From NCBI GenBank assembly GCA_030765045.1, contig CM060967.1, positions 120,975,434 through 121,039,433 on the forward strand: a stretch of 64,000 nt of DNA, given 5' to 3'. The notes beneath the pieces are model-generated. The model was not told the DNA's origin. It did not search any database and saw only the letters and a list, made by a program, of their open reading frames with translations. This DNA comes from Tenodera sinensis (Eukaryota > Arthropoda > Insecta > Mantodea > Mantidae). Positions 22,396 to 35,100 of this stretch are shown in pieces. How positions within the stretch are numbered: position 1 is the stretch's first letter; the number at the start of each line of letters is the position of its first letter. The position numbers and the translations under genes were made by a program.

Positions 22396-23514
22396 TTTTG
22401 TAAATAATCATATTTAATAATATAATTAATAATTTAATGGTATTAAATAGGATAATAATGGCTATAATTAATAATTGTATGTAATATTTATTATTAATAA
22501 TTTAATTTTACATATTTGTTTCTCGTTATAATTTTGTGAGAGTGATGTTGGTATGTATAAAATGTTATGTTTTGTTTTATTTTGTTGTAGTGAGGAGATA
22601 TATTTTTTAATTTTATCCTTGTTCTATTTGTTTTTATCATATAAATTGGTATATATTTATATAAAAGTTATTTTTATAAATTTATTTACAAATTTTATTG
22701 TGTTATAATTGTGTAGAATGAATTGTTATTGTTCAGTAGTGTTTGTATCTATGAGAGTGATTATATGTGAAATGTTATAATTTTTGTTTTTGTTTTTTTA
22801 TTGAGGAGATAATTTTTGCAAAACTTTTTCCTATATTTTATTTTTTTATGTTATATATATAAAAAGCCTTTTTTTAAAGTATTTTTTTTATTTTTTTCCG
22901 CTTACTTTATAATTTTTATATAGATTATAATAAATTGTATCTGTATTGTTATTTTTATAAATTTTATCTGTAAAGTATGTTGTATGTATGAATGTGTAGA
23001 ATAAATCTTCTTCTTCTGATTACCCTCCCCTTATGTAGGACTTACACCCTCTAGGACTTACAAGCCAGTGCCTAGGGTCAGATGCCTGTCGGGGAGCTAT
23101 GGACCGGCCAGAGGGAAGACCTGGACGCGGGTGGTCAGCCAAGTAGCAGATATGGGAGTGAGGAAGAGGATGATATGAAATGCAGTGTAGAATAAATAAA
23201 TGTTTAAAATCTGACATATTAACCCTGGGTTTAAAAATTAGGTGCCAGGGTTTTTATACAGATTTTTATTTTATTTATTTTTATTATTTATTATTATTAT
23301 TAATTATTATTAATTATTATTATTATCATCCTTATTATCATCATTCTTATCATCATCATTCTTATCATCATCATCATTCTTATTATTCTTATCATCATTC
23401 TTATCATCATTCTTATCATCATCATCATTCTTATCATCATCATCATTCTTATCATCATCATCATTCTTATCATCATCATCATTCTTATCATCATCATCAT
23501 TCTTATCATCATCA

Positions 23515-23557
<43 letters not shown>

Positions 23558-23573
23558 CATCATTATTATTATT
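22396..23573 (+). mobile_element. 1.18-kb insertion with 12-bp target duplication and microsatellite tail
   Basis: ACTTTTGTATAA occurs directly at both borders (22384-22395 and 23574-23585), and the DR1 sequence is continuous if the insert and one copy are removed. The insert starts very AT-rich and contains two diverged tandem units of about 200 bases (about 22535-22727 and 22748-23005; both run from GAGAGTGAT... to TGTGTAGAAT). It has a GC-richer 3' part at 23020-23180 and ends in the ATT/ATC microsatellite. This layout suits a retroposon with a simple-repeat tail. No protein domain was recognised. Confidence 0.65.
23281..23573. repeat. Higher-order ATT/ATC microsatellite with 18-bp units
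   Basis: A run of TTATT changes into repeats of ATTCTTATCATCATCATC (18 bp, at least five tandem copies) with shorter variants, then back to pure ATT. It forms the 3' end of the insertion at 22396-23573. Asn/Asp, Ile/Met and Tyr/His frames over it are artefacts. Confidence 0.95.
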
Positions 23574-23585
23574 ACTTTTGTATAA

Positions 23586-24018
23586 CTGGAACACGCAAGA
23601 AACAGACAAAAAGGTAACTACACAAATCATGTAGATCTCGTTAAACCACGCAATTTATATAGAATGAAATTGTTTGCAGAACTAACCATTTCAGAGATAT
23701 TCCTTGTTATTGGGTTGAATTTCCAAATACTTATATTTATCCGAAATAGGAATCCGTTATTTTTTATCATCTCTTGACTGTGTAAAGGGAACAAATTTTG
23801 AAAGCTTTGATAGAGCTATCTGCTCTTAAGAGATTTGACTATTACTTAAGCGTATTGTATTTCCTTATTCCCCTCATATCTACAAGGAAACATGCAATAA
23901 GACAAATTCTGTAAATGATTATCTCGATTAGTACGAAGTAGATAGAGGAAAAAGCTTTTGAAGGAACAGTTTGTACAAGAGTGAGCAAAGAAAATCATGT
24001 GAGTGACATAAGATTTTT
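23586..24018 (+). repeat. DR1 repeat copy, right half (split copy)
   Basis: Resumes the DR1 order after the insertion: ATGTAGATCTCGTTAAACCA, ATTCCTTGTTATTGGGTTGA, AGATTTGACTATTACTTAAG, CTACAAGGAAACATGCAATA and the terminal AAATCATGTGAGTGACATA. The GTAGAGAAAGT end motif has decayed to GTGAGCAAAGAAAAT. Confidence 0.75.
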
Positions 24019-24040
24019 GGGATTTGTGTATATGTATATA

Positions 24041-24125
<85 letters not shown>

Positions 24126-24126
24126 T
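24041..24126. repeat. (TG)n-(GA)n microsatellite
   Basis: Short TG tract followed by about 30 GA units. Polypurine GA tracts can form triplex (H) DNA. The Arg/Glu and Leu/Ser frames here are artefacts. Confidence 0.95.
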
Positions 24127-25668
24127 AGCTCAGTAAAGAAAAACTGGATAAACACCAACTTTCATATTTGCATAAGATGTCACCTTTTAAGGTCACAATA
24201 TAAAGTGCTTTTAGAAAATCTTCCCAAGCTTATTATGCTTTTACATAGAATATTCTTATCATTTTAGTATCTAAAATTTTAGGTACTTTCATTAAGATAT
24301 GATTTAATTATAATAAATAAAACGTATTTAGAATTTTCTTTAAATAACCCATCGAAACCCCTTTGTTTTTATTGAATATTCTAAGCGTAGTAATGGATTC
24401 AAAGATGCGTGAAATTTTATTGCTCGAAGCATATGGAACCTATTCATTACACCAATTTATATACATTTTTCATGGCATTAATCATATACGAGATATGCTG
24501 TTGTTTGCTTCAATCAATATTAATATTTTCATGTTGAATAATTGACTGTCATGCCAGCCTTCTGTGTATGTGTACAGATTACATAATTTGTATGGAAACC
24601 ACTTTTGCATAGCTAATATTTATTGTGATTAAAATAGGAAAGACATAAGAAATAAGAGTTCGATGAATTATCTAAATAAGAGGTATAAAAATAAAGTACA
24701 ATGATTTTAGAAAGTTGTGTGATTCTCATTCTTCCTTAAGCGTCTCATTTTGCGTCGTTATTTGTTTTCATTAAAAGTTTAAAGAATAAACAGGGAAATT
24801 ATTAACTACTTTATTTAAATTTGTAAACAAAGAGATTTACTTTTTTACTGAGACTCAAATTGTTAAATAAAAGCAATAAATTATGTGAATTTTGTACTTG
24901 AATTTGACAGTTAAAAATAATTGTACCCGTTCAGGATTTTTCTCTAAGTGTGTACAAGCAAACGCTTGAATTGAAATATTTATTATATTTATTACTTATA
25001 TTCAAAGTAAAGGCTTTTTTCGATTATAGATGTTCAAAATTCTTTCTAATGCATTAAAGAGCTGTCTTGAGAACTAAATACCATTAAGAAAACATAATCT
25101 GCATGATGCAGTAACGTACTTGCAACCGGCTTCGGAAGATCAGCGCGTATTTTATTAGGGGTAGCCGTAAACTTACCTCTCATGCGTAAGTTCTGTCATC
25201 TAATTTAAAGAAAAAAACTTGCTGGTTCTAAATATCTGTTTTTCTCTCTCTCTCCCTCATGTTTAAAGGATGACACCTATAATTCTTCCACCCAGCATTT
25301 ACATCTATTGAAATAATATTGCTTCTGTGTGCAACTACTTAAAAGAATTTCAAATTAAATTTTGCTTAAGAAATTCTATATAAAATATGTACCTTAGGTA
25401 AACAAAAAACAAAATTAGCCGCATATTAAACTTTAATTCAGAGCAAATTTTAAGACATTCATAACTTCATTTTGATGTTACATGCAAAATAATAGTTCAA
25501 GGTGTCAATGCTTTTTACTGCCTGAAGTAAAGCTGCCAAAGGACAACAAAAGGACACCTGTGGTAAGATAAACTGATGCTCATCTTTGTTTTACACTTTA
25601 TATACAAAACTCTCCTGTTTCTCCTTTAACTGCATTTAACTCATATTAATCTAAGAAATAACGGAATA
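24127..25668. other. Unassigned AT-rich stretch
   Basis: Strongly AT-rich. Only short spurious frames. No repeat partner seen. Confidence 0.45.

Positions 25669-25744
<76 letters not shown>
25669..25744. repeat. (AAT)n microsatellite
   Basis: About 25 uninterrupted AAT units. Confidence 0.95.
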
Positions 25745-26038
25745 TGAAATAATCATATTCAGTTATATCTTACATTAGACTAATGCATCAAATTTTCTCT
25801 CTTGGATGTAAAACAAATCATAGGTGTAAAAGGTGATCTCATTTGATTCCACTACCGATTATGCGGCATTTTCTTGGTGCATATTATGACAGTATCCTTA
25901 AATTCTTCTCTTCTTGCTATATTTATTTAATTTCAATACCAACTTGCACTCGTTTTAATTTAAAATATTAACTGTATTTTCATTATATTTGGATTATGCC
26001 AAGAGGCTCGGCAAACACAGATTCATCGTGTGAGCGTA

Positions 26039-26209
26039 TTAGCTGAGTTTATCTCTTCGGGCTTGTAGGCTGTGGTCAAAGTTCTGACCAGCACAGACAA
26101 CAAATTACCTCAACCTGAAGATGCCAAGCGCAGTGCTTGGCGAGATGTCCGTATCTTCGATGCTTTCTAGACCACGGCCTACAAACCCGCAAGAGATAAA
26201 CGTAACTAA
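26039..26209. mobile_element. TA-flanked MITE with internal hairpin
   Basis: The left arm contains TTTATCTCTTCGGGCTTGTA then GGCTGTGGTC. The reverse complement of the right arm has TTTATCTCTTGCGGGTTTGT then AGGCCGTGGTC. Similarity extends to the ends (TTAG...CTAA), and TA lies outside both. In the centre GCCAAGC (26123-26129) pairs with GCTTGGC (26135-26141), following CTGAAGAT and preceding GAGATGTC. This recalls the hairpin in the decayed hammerhead-like motif at 19.3 kb. There is no coding capacity. Confidence 0.6.
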
Positions 26210-26954
26210 TAGCCAGGACACCAACTTACAAATTACGGGGAATTGTTTGCCCTGCACTGCGCTCTTTCTAAGTGTTTATGTTCCCCCTCCACCTTTCTTT
26301 CTCTCCGTTTGGCCCTCAATCGGCTGAAGGGAAGTCTTTGTACACAGGTTGATAAGTTGTGAGACATTGTTTCAATGTTATAGGTGTTTCAACGCCAAAA
26401 GTTCCGTATACTTCAGCACACAGAATCTTCATGTACGATTCCAAATCGTAGAACAGTAATATGGCTCTCTGCTGTTCGTGCACTTTAGAGAGAAACGGTG
26501 TTTAAACCTACAAATAGATGTAGAGAAATTGGATCTATTCTTGGTAAGAAACAAAAAGTAAGTCACCATGTTTTTGTAAAGCAAAAAACTCTCTGACACG
26601 GAGAAAAGTTAGAAGAAAGTCTAAAGAAATATCTGAGAAGGCATCAGGAATTTTGCAAACCCTCGCTTGGATGCCACTAAACTTTTATAATTAAAACCCT
26701 ATAATAGTTGGAACTGCAATCACGTGATAATGTAGGCAGAGCTAATTTCCGTAAGTTGGGTACTGCATAATGTTAATTATCGCTTTGTTCAACCGCGTTT
26801 AATTTTTCTTTCACAGACGAAGCATGACTTTATTACACCCCTTCTAACGTCTATGGGCATGTCAGGGGCTTTAATATGAGAAATAACTCGTTTAACACTG
26901 ACATTTTTATTTATTTTAACGTTACACACACCCACCCACATGTAACGTTCATAC

Positions 26955-27110
26955 CCAATCCAGACCGATGGTATTTAAGTGTGTGTAAGCAACAGTTCCA
27001 TGACAACAGATTTACTGGCATCTGAAAGAACTCCTGCGGGACGAAATTCCGATACATCACGGCGCTGATATGATCCAGACAATTGACAGAGTGGTTAACA
27101 CTGCATATTT
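26955..27110 (+). mobile_element. SINE body and tail, head missing
   Basis: GATGGTATTTAAGTGTGTGT, then ACAGATTTACTGGCATCTGA, then CTCCTGCGGGACGAAATTCC. These blocks match in order the fragment at 5515-5640. The tRNA-like head is not present to the left. Confidence 0.55.
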
Positions 27111-27120
27111 TCCCTACAAG

Positions 27121-29845
27121 CATACTACCAGACTCTGTGGTGGTTAAGAAAACATAATTAAAGAAAAATGCATCTACTTCAATCAGAAATTGAACTCCAG
27201 ACTTCCTCCGGTCACAAAGGCAGTCTTATCCGTCTTTCACAGCAAGATAATTGTAAGATAGGTACCTATTACATTTAAGGCAAACATTCATTATCCAACA
27301 GACAAACGGGAAGAAAATACTTTGAATTTAATTTAATAAGTGCAGCTGTAGGCACATAAAAGTGTGAGGAAACTAGTAAGTTACGGAACAACAACTGTGT
27401 TTTGGTTTAGATACATTTACTAAAAAACAAACTAGTTTATATTCCACAATATTGGGTTATTGCAATTATGCCAGAAAAAACATGAGTGAAACAAGTTAAC
27501 TTATGTTGCACCACAAAGCAAAAAGATTCTGTGCAATAGCTAGCTCTCCCTATGAGAATCCGTGGAGTTTATAAATTTGTGTTTTGTAGGATCGCTAAAT
27601 TTCAATCGTGAGTGCAGATGTTAGAAACAAGAATGCTCCATTTCTTCTTCACTAATCTAAACGCATGCAGTTGCTTCCCTTGATACTGAACACACTGTGA
27701 CCCAAATCACTAGGATGCGGGCAGAAGAATAGAAGGTGTCTATATTGATAATAAGTATCAGAGGTTATCCTACTACTAGTAGTAGTAGGTTATACTCCAT
27801 TTTGTGTAATATTTGCTGCGAACATCTTAGTCCTAGTCTCAACAAGGGGTGAACTGATAGAAGAACCAGTTACTTCTATGCCTAAAATATTAACAAAATA
27901 TATGAAACTAAATTCCTTCAAAAATGTGCACAGATTTATAAGAATAATTAGAGGTATTATGTAGTATACTACTAATCTGTTCTTCTAACATTGCTGTATT
28001 AAATGTATTGGATTGGTACACAGTTCCGTAGTGGTTTTGTTTCCGTGTTGATACTCCTGTTGCTTTGGGTTCGTTTATGGATTATCAGTTTTGCTTTGAA
28101 GTTCAGTTCCTGTGTTTGAGTCTAATATCTGAATTTAAGTTTTTGCAAGTAGTGAGTAAAGCAGTGGACGCTGAGAGCTGGAGTAGCAAGTGGAATACAC
28201 AGAACATTTCCGTTGGGCTTTGTACGGGAGTTGCGTTTTTGGTTTGGACTTTCCTTTTCTTACGCTGGCATATGGACCTTTCTCGTCAACAGTGGGAATG
28301 AACAGGAATTATCGGTGTTATCTACGAGCCATTCCAAACGAGCAAGCAAAAATGCACATATGGCCACCTACTGATTTTTGTGGGTTTGGCTCGCAGCATA
28401 CAGTATCCAAGCACCTGATTTTACAAGTTTCCCCACTGAATTCAAATATCGAAAAAATTGGAATGGTTACATTTCACATTTTCCAGTTATCGAATACACT
28501 GACTCGGAATATTATGGATTAATATGTCTAAACGGTTTTCATGAAATCCCGAAGGACTTCCTGATCATGCAGTGTCACTAACTTCAAAGCAATCTTCCCT
28601 GTTGCTGTGTTCTTTCCGATGTCTCCATACACTGGACAAGTGTTACTGACTGCTTTTGCCCCCTCTATTGAACTTGAAGAAAAGAATATGTCAGGAGTGT
28701 TCGACTTTCTTCATTTGACACTCAGTTTCCTTGTGTAAAAGACCTTACTTAGTATCAGCAAAAATGAAAAACTCAAGTTACAAACTTAGGCATAGCAACT
28801 GAATTTCAAAACAAAATGACAACAATAACTAAACCCATAGCAAGAGAAGTACCTACACACTAAACTAAACTGATACCCAATTATGCACACCTAATATGTT
28901 AGTATTAGTGCTAAGCATTAGAATTCTGATGAAAGATTCAGCGAAAGTTTTCTAAAGCTATCTTTGTATGATATTATTTATAATACCAAACTATTATATT
29001 ATCGTTGCTACTTTTGCATTACCCACAAAACTAACAATTGCATTTCAATGTCCTAAATGTAGCAGACATTAACGTGTTTCATCGTAAAAGATACTACTTA
29101 ATGGGAAATGAGAAATATGCCACGTTTAATCAAACAATTTGACCACATCTGTATGCATATATTCTAAAAATGTCACAACCGTAGTGTGTATTGTGCTTGC
29201 TGTAGCTTTCATAGATACTCTGTGCTTATAGCTTTCAGCTTTCAGTCGAATGTAGCAGTTGGCACATTTCCGATCTCCTTATCCTCAATGGTAGCACAGT
29301 TGAAGAGTCTGTCGCTGATTACGAGGGGATGTTTCTGGTTGAGATAGGAATACACATAGTCGTTCGTCATGCTTAACTACTTCGACCATCCATTTTACAC
29401 AATTATTCTTGTAACTATAAACGTGTACATGCTATAATCTTCGGATATCTTCCCTAGTCTTGCCAATCCTCGCTTAATAACTGAGATTTCCAAGGCCCAT
29501 TTCTCGCTATCCATCTGCTCTCATTTTTGGATGTATTATTTCTCTGTCACGTGTTAGGATAGACCCAGTGCATACTCTAGTGGCATCAATGGAGCCATTG
29601 AACCTGTTTAATTCAAATGGTCCAGTCCACAACAGCAAGAATTTGAGTATTTAAAACTCGTGGATAGGAATTTTCTTGTACCTACTCTGGCAGATGTTGA
29701 TCGGGTGTTTAACCCTCAGATCGGTGCCTCCTCAAAATACTTGTAGCATAAGATATATTAAATACTGTTCTTCACTTTACACGAGTTTTGCGAATATGTA
29801 ATTCAGCATTACAGTGGTGTATAAGTAGAAACTTAATACGCTACG
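27121..29845. other. Unassigned stretch
   Basis: Two overlapping plus-strand frames at 28065-28581 are not recognised. A palindrome CCTACTACTAGTAGTAGTAGG sits at about 27769-27789. No mobile element identified. Confidence 0.4.
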
Positions 29846-30403
29846 TCAGTCTTCGATGAAGTCTATCCAAATGCCTGTAAGATTGTTTACAAAGTATTGT
29901 ATTGCATTTCTATCTAACACTGGAAAGAAAGCGTTTTTGACTGAACTCCTACACTTTGGGAGTCTTGACAATCGTTCAATGAAATATAAAAATACTAAAG
30001 TGTTCATTTCGAAATACATTTCAAGATGTAAGGTCCGTGTTGATATGTAGCTAAACTGCGCTTTGTAGCGTTTTCTTGTATGACACAAATTTACACAATG
30101 AGATTTAATGCCGGTTATCTCCAAGAACGGAGTGGCTTTACATAGGCGGCCAATAGCGGTGCTTCAATAGCTTGGTCGAAGTGGTTGCGCGACATCTTGA
30201 AGGTCAGACAGGTAGTCATCTCTTTCTTCACTGATTTCTGGGCTCGAATTATCTAAAATTCGGGTCTGGATACTGAAACAATCGATACGTAATTTCAATT
30301 GAGTGTTATGAATTAGTAGGAGCACAAAGTAGTGGGATGCGTTCATAAATATTGATGAAGCTATTTTAATATTAAGTATATGGAAACTGAAGACCGTCTT
30401 CAA
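29846..30403 (-). pseudogene. Possible old coding remnant, 186 codons with one internal stop
   Basis: Two minus-strand frames, 30403-30164 and 30124-29846, are in the same phase and are separated by a single TGA. This gives about 185 sense codons in AT-rich DNA. The sequence includes an acidic segment, SSPEISEERDDYLSDLQDV. I do not recognise a family. It may be chance, a decayed transposon protein or a host pseudogene. Confidence 0.2.
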
Positions 30404-32379
30404 GGCGTCTAAGAAACTTTGAACCTCCTTGGAAGGGGTAAATTGTTGATCACGTCAAGTCCCATGGTGAAACCATTCACATTGAATGACAGTAATCCAA
30501 TAAATGAGTGTCGCTCAAGCACGGACGTTGTTAGTTCGCCAGACATTCTCTTCTTCTGAGCACATTAGTGGAGCGAAGCGCCTATACTGTAATGCACAAA
30601 AATTTCCAATGTGAATCCTACCGTGTACGGCGTAAACTTTTCATGATGCTGCCAAAGTTAGGACAGAAAGCTATGCTGCTAGACCTGTAGTTGTAAGAAA
30701 CTATAACATATTTGGAACAACAACAATAATAATAGTAATAGTAATAAATATACAAGAATGTCCCATATTATAGCTGTTACACCTCTATTTAAAAGAAAGG
30801 AAAGATTTCTTTCTTCAGAGTACTTCTGTATTTGAGTTAAGCTCGAAAGTATTCCATCGGACACAATATTGAAGTATCCTTTCCAACGTTACAGATGAAT
30901 CTGTACATAACAATGCACAGGCATTAACAGTTTTTGCTTCGTAAATATAGTGTAAACACGTGCACCAAGCAATATAACTAGAAGCTTCATTAACGGTAGT
31001 GTGGCAGTTTGAACTGGTGAAAGTCTGCTTATATTACTGATCAAGTGTACGAAGCCGTAATATTGGGCAACTGTCCTCCAATAGAATGTCGTGTCATGTG
31101 CTCTTTGTGATATATTATAATAAAGTGCATTTGCAGGAAGTTCCGATCCATCACGGCACGATTAATTCTTCCGTGCCGACTAAAGTTGAAATCCATAAAT
31201 GTCAGCGAATGGCAAAGTGTTGAGTGAGCAAACTCCTTTCATTTTATACCCCTGCACTATGTACCCTGCAAATGTGTTCGGTTGAACTTGACGCAAGTGT
31301 CATAATGGATCATGAAATTTGTCTGTAGCTGAAGCTAACTTGATAAAGGTGGGCTGATCATTACAGCGAGTGAGGTCAATTAGTGGAGTGTGTGAATTCC
31401 TCGCGGTGAGCTTATTTTGTCACTGACAATAACACAAGAAATGGGTTGCGACTAACGTCCCAAGGTGGTTTGCTGAACAGGTATATTGTGATTTTAGTGA
31501 TACTTATATAAACGCTTCCTTTGTGTTTTGTGGCAGAATAATCTTGTTAAGTTTCTGTCTCCGTGATCAGTGCTAGTGTGAACAAACAACATTTATCAAA
31601 TAGCTCTTGCAGAATACTTTTCGGACTTCGGCACCATAATGCAATTAAGTGCTTGCAGTTTCCTGAAACCTTTCAGGCTGCTTATTTTCTTGTTTATATC
31701 AAGCATTACATAGCGGTAACGATTCATTGAATATATAGCAAATAAAAATAATTTTTCTTGACATAAATAAATAAAAACGTCAAAGGAAATAAAATGAATT
31801 TCTATTGCACTAATATACTTTAAATTAATAAACTAGAATTTGATGACATGTTATACGTATTTTCTCGGGCTGTACTGAAATGCTGTAAAACTGGTTCAAG
31901 ACACAAAAACCTATTTCATTTAATCTGTCAAATACAGCATTTTCGAAAACCATGAGAAACGGAGAAACTTGAAGGAAAAAAGCACCTTAGATGAAGTATA
32001 AAATTGATATCGGTTTATGCAATCTGTTTTAAATCATCATATACCAGTATATTTTGGACTAACTACATGCTTAATTGATTACTGCAGAGACATGCATAAT
32101 GCCTTGAAATGCTCAAAAATTAAAAAAGGAAAGTGTATGAACAATGCTGATGTTTAGAGAGTGAAAATCGGGCTACTGTCCGAGCTCAATATTTTTATAA
32201 GAAAGGTGTCTAGCAGTAAGAGTTTGGCATTTCCATATCGTTACTAGCCCCTATTCACCGTTTACAACACAGACTATACGTAAATTACATAATTCACGTG
32301 ATCTTATATCTAATAGGGCTTTAAAAAGTGTATGCTACAAGGCTTTGTGGTAGGTTTTAGCACGTCAGCATACCCTTTT
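30404..32379. other. Unassigned stretch
   Basis: AT-rich with a small imperfect (AAT/AGT) run at 30720-30748 and a hairpin, CGGCACG/CCGTGCCG, near 31157-31181. A SINE-tail-like phrase (GCAGGAAGTTCCGATCCATC) lies at about 31134. Nothing else was recognised. Confidence 0.4.
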
Positions 32380-33180
32380 TACTTTCTCTACTGGTAAGTA
32401 GGGGAAGTATTGTACTCCACCCAAAAATTCGATGTCGAGATTTCACCGGAAATATATTTTGAGACCCCCTGAATAAAAAAAAAAAGAAGGCATTTTTAGA
32501 AAAAGGTCCGTGTGTGTCTGTGGACAGCATAACTCAAAAACGAAAAGTCGGTTAAAAACTAAAGTTGGTATTTAAGTTTAATGTCTTTCAAGAATGCGAC
32601 ACGAAGGCTTTGAAGAAAATAGCCCCACTCTAAGCTACTCTTTACATGGAAAATTTTTCGAAAATTTTGATTTTCTTGAAATGGCTCTAACGATTTCGAT
32701 TAAAATGTCATGTGTTTGAGATATTTTTATGGCAAATAAAATTTATATCTTGAATTTTTTGGTTATAGGCTCTGTAGTCGTATTTACTCTGGACTTTTGC
32801 ATAGTTGGTAAACCGTTAGATATAGATGAAATAATACTATACAAAAAATGTAGATCTTGCTAAAATACACAATTTATGTCGCGATGAATTTTCTGGTAGG
32901 GTGAACCATTTCGAAGATATTCCTTGTTATACATATGTGTGAGTTTCGGAAAACTTTCGTGAAGTGGAACATCGGTGTTCATTTTTTGTATATGTTAAGT
33001 GTGCAAAGCTTTAAAAGATTTGACTATCGCACAAAGCCTACTGTATTCTACAACTACAAGGAAATAAGCAATAAGATAATTTGTACAAATGTTTATCTTA
33101 ACACGAAGACGATATAGGAATAAGAATTTGTAAGAATGGTTAGTACAAGAGTAGAGAAAGTCATGTGAGTGTAACACATC
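32380..33180 (+). repeat. DR1 repeat, best-preserved copy
   Basis: Opens with a hairpin, ACTTTCTCTACT (32381-32392) pairing with AGTAGGGGAAGT (32397-32408). The standard DR1 order follows: ATTCGATGTCGAGATTTCAC, GCATAACTCAAAAACGAAAA, GTCGGTTAAAAACTAAAGTT, GCGACACGAAGG, TCTAACGATTTCGATTAAAA, CCTTGTTA, GATTTGACTATCGCACAAAG and CTACAAGGAAATAAGCAATA. It closes with GTAGAGAAAGT (33151-33161) and CATGTGAGTG. The closing motif is the inverse of the opening ACTTTCTCTAC, so the copy has terminal-inverted-repeat-like ends about 780 bp apart. Confidence 0.85.
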
Positions 33181-35100
33181 AGATTTTTTAAATATAAAAT
33201 CAATGTCCATAAACTCTCAGTTTGCGTGCTAGAGCATGTCAAACGAGGAAGGGATAACTATAGGTAAGTAAAACAATAGACTGGTCACAAGAGTAGGCAT
33301 TGCATTCATTAGTCAAGAGATACGACATTTACCAAGGGCACTGCACCAGCTGTTACGTGATGCACAGTAGACCCTCAGCATACCTAAGTCAATGGTAGTA
33401 CCTTTTTAGTAGTGTAATGCTTTACAATATTCATTAATGCGGCTACCGTCATTTACAATGAACAATTGTGGTGTAGAACACAAATACAAGTACACTGAGA
33501 TGCAGCTCATCAACAGGTAAGCCGAAGTAATGCAAGAAAGGCTTGTTGACTCTGTCAACGACGTTAGCTTTACGGAGGTCACCCAACTCAGATAATGTTT
33601 CAACATTTGAGAGCCGTTCATTCAAACGTGCAGTAAATGTACTAACAAAATGCCACGGATAAGACATACCCACACCAGAATGTATACTATTTCCAAGAGT
33701 TCGATGTCATAAGCAGGCGGTGAACAATATAAGTCGTGCCATTTAGAGTACCTTAAGGAACTGCTTATAGCTCTATTTACCTACTGTATTTGGGTTTTAT
33801 TTTTTAGTTCTTTCATATCTTTGTGATCCACTGCTTACATCCCCCTATCATGTAGACAAAAGTATTTCCGAACATGTGATTACTAAAAACATGCGAAAAC
33901 AGGATGTCCCACAGAGCCTTGTAACCTACTGTACTGTATATCCTTAACAAGCTATGTGTGGGTTAGCAAATACCAAAAGATCGGAGAGTCAAATGATGAC
34001 AGATGACGGCGTGCAAGAGCATGAAAACATTTTTATGACGGAGGTAGGTTGTCGGAATTGTGCACCATACTGACATTCATTGTCGATCAACACACATATC
34101 ATTGTATAAACTGGTGGGCATCCGTGCACAAATGCTTCCTAAAGCGTGAGCAGCCCAAGATCTGAATGAGCAGACAAAATTATTACACCCATTGGAAGTT
34201 CCATAAATGAATGTCAGATTGCTTCCAGTTTTTATAACATTTCAAATCCAAGTATGGATGTTATTCCGTTATCAATCAATCGCTTCTGAAGAATGAACAT
34301 AAACTCTTAATTGAGGATATGTCAATCCATTATTAAAATTATCGAAGAAATGTAATTTTCAAGCTAGAAATAGTATTAAGACACAGAAAATATATTTTTG
34401 TTTGCTGTTGAATATATTTACATGCATACAGTAGTTATTACACAACATTATTGACACAAATAAAAATGGAAAAGGATTTTCACAAAGATGTCACCAGCAA
34501 GTAGGTAGTAATCCATATCAAAAAGTTGACCTAATTTAAGCAATACTGGTTAAGGGAATTTATATCTTATTTAACAGAAGTTCCTGTCTTTACTGTCCCA
34601 TTGAAAGAGAAAGTAACATTGACATCTACTGAGAGAAAAGTGCTTGTAATAAGTGTGTCCTTTCACTTAAATCTTGGGTTTACAGACCATGTCCATTGTC
34701 CTGGAATTACAAATGTTACATAACAGGCACAGTTAATACGATTAGGAAAACACCAGGTCATCCAAGACCGAAAAGCTTCTGCCATATTTAAAGTAAAGGG
34801 GTGTTCTCGTTTGTTACAGAGCGTGCGTTGAAGAACAAATTCACGCAGGAATAATTTGTATTAGCATTCGCTTATTCTTATATTTAGTGCACTCATTATG
34901 GTTCCACTGAAGTTGTCAATCAAATGTGAGCACTTACAAGGATGCAAGAATCAATCTCAAATGAATTCACAAAAAGTTAGGAGGAGAAATTAAGTGCAAA
35001 TACACAGCATAACAACAAATTAGGAAGAGTACAATAGAATGTAGCTAAGTTTACGGTCAAAATCTGTCGATTGGGTGGCACGGCACTCTTATCATGACTA
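33181..35100. other. Unassigned stretch
   Basis: No recognised element or gene. Overlapping minus frames at 33406-33673 are not similar to anything I know. Confidence 0.4.

Noticed and set aside
28065..28581. Overlapping plus-strand frames with ordinary composition
   Set aside because: No recognisable domain, no clear splice or promoter context; frames shift among each other.
31130..31185. SINE-tail-like phrase followed by a small hairpin
   Set aside because: Only about 25 bases match the SINE tail; too short to annotate separately.
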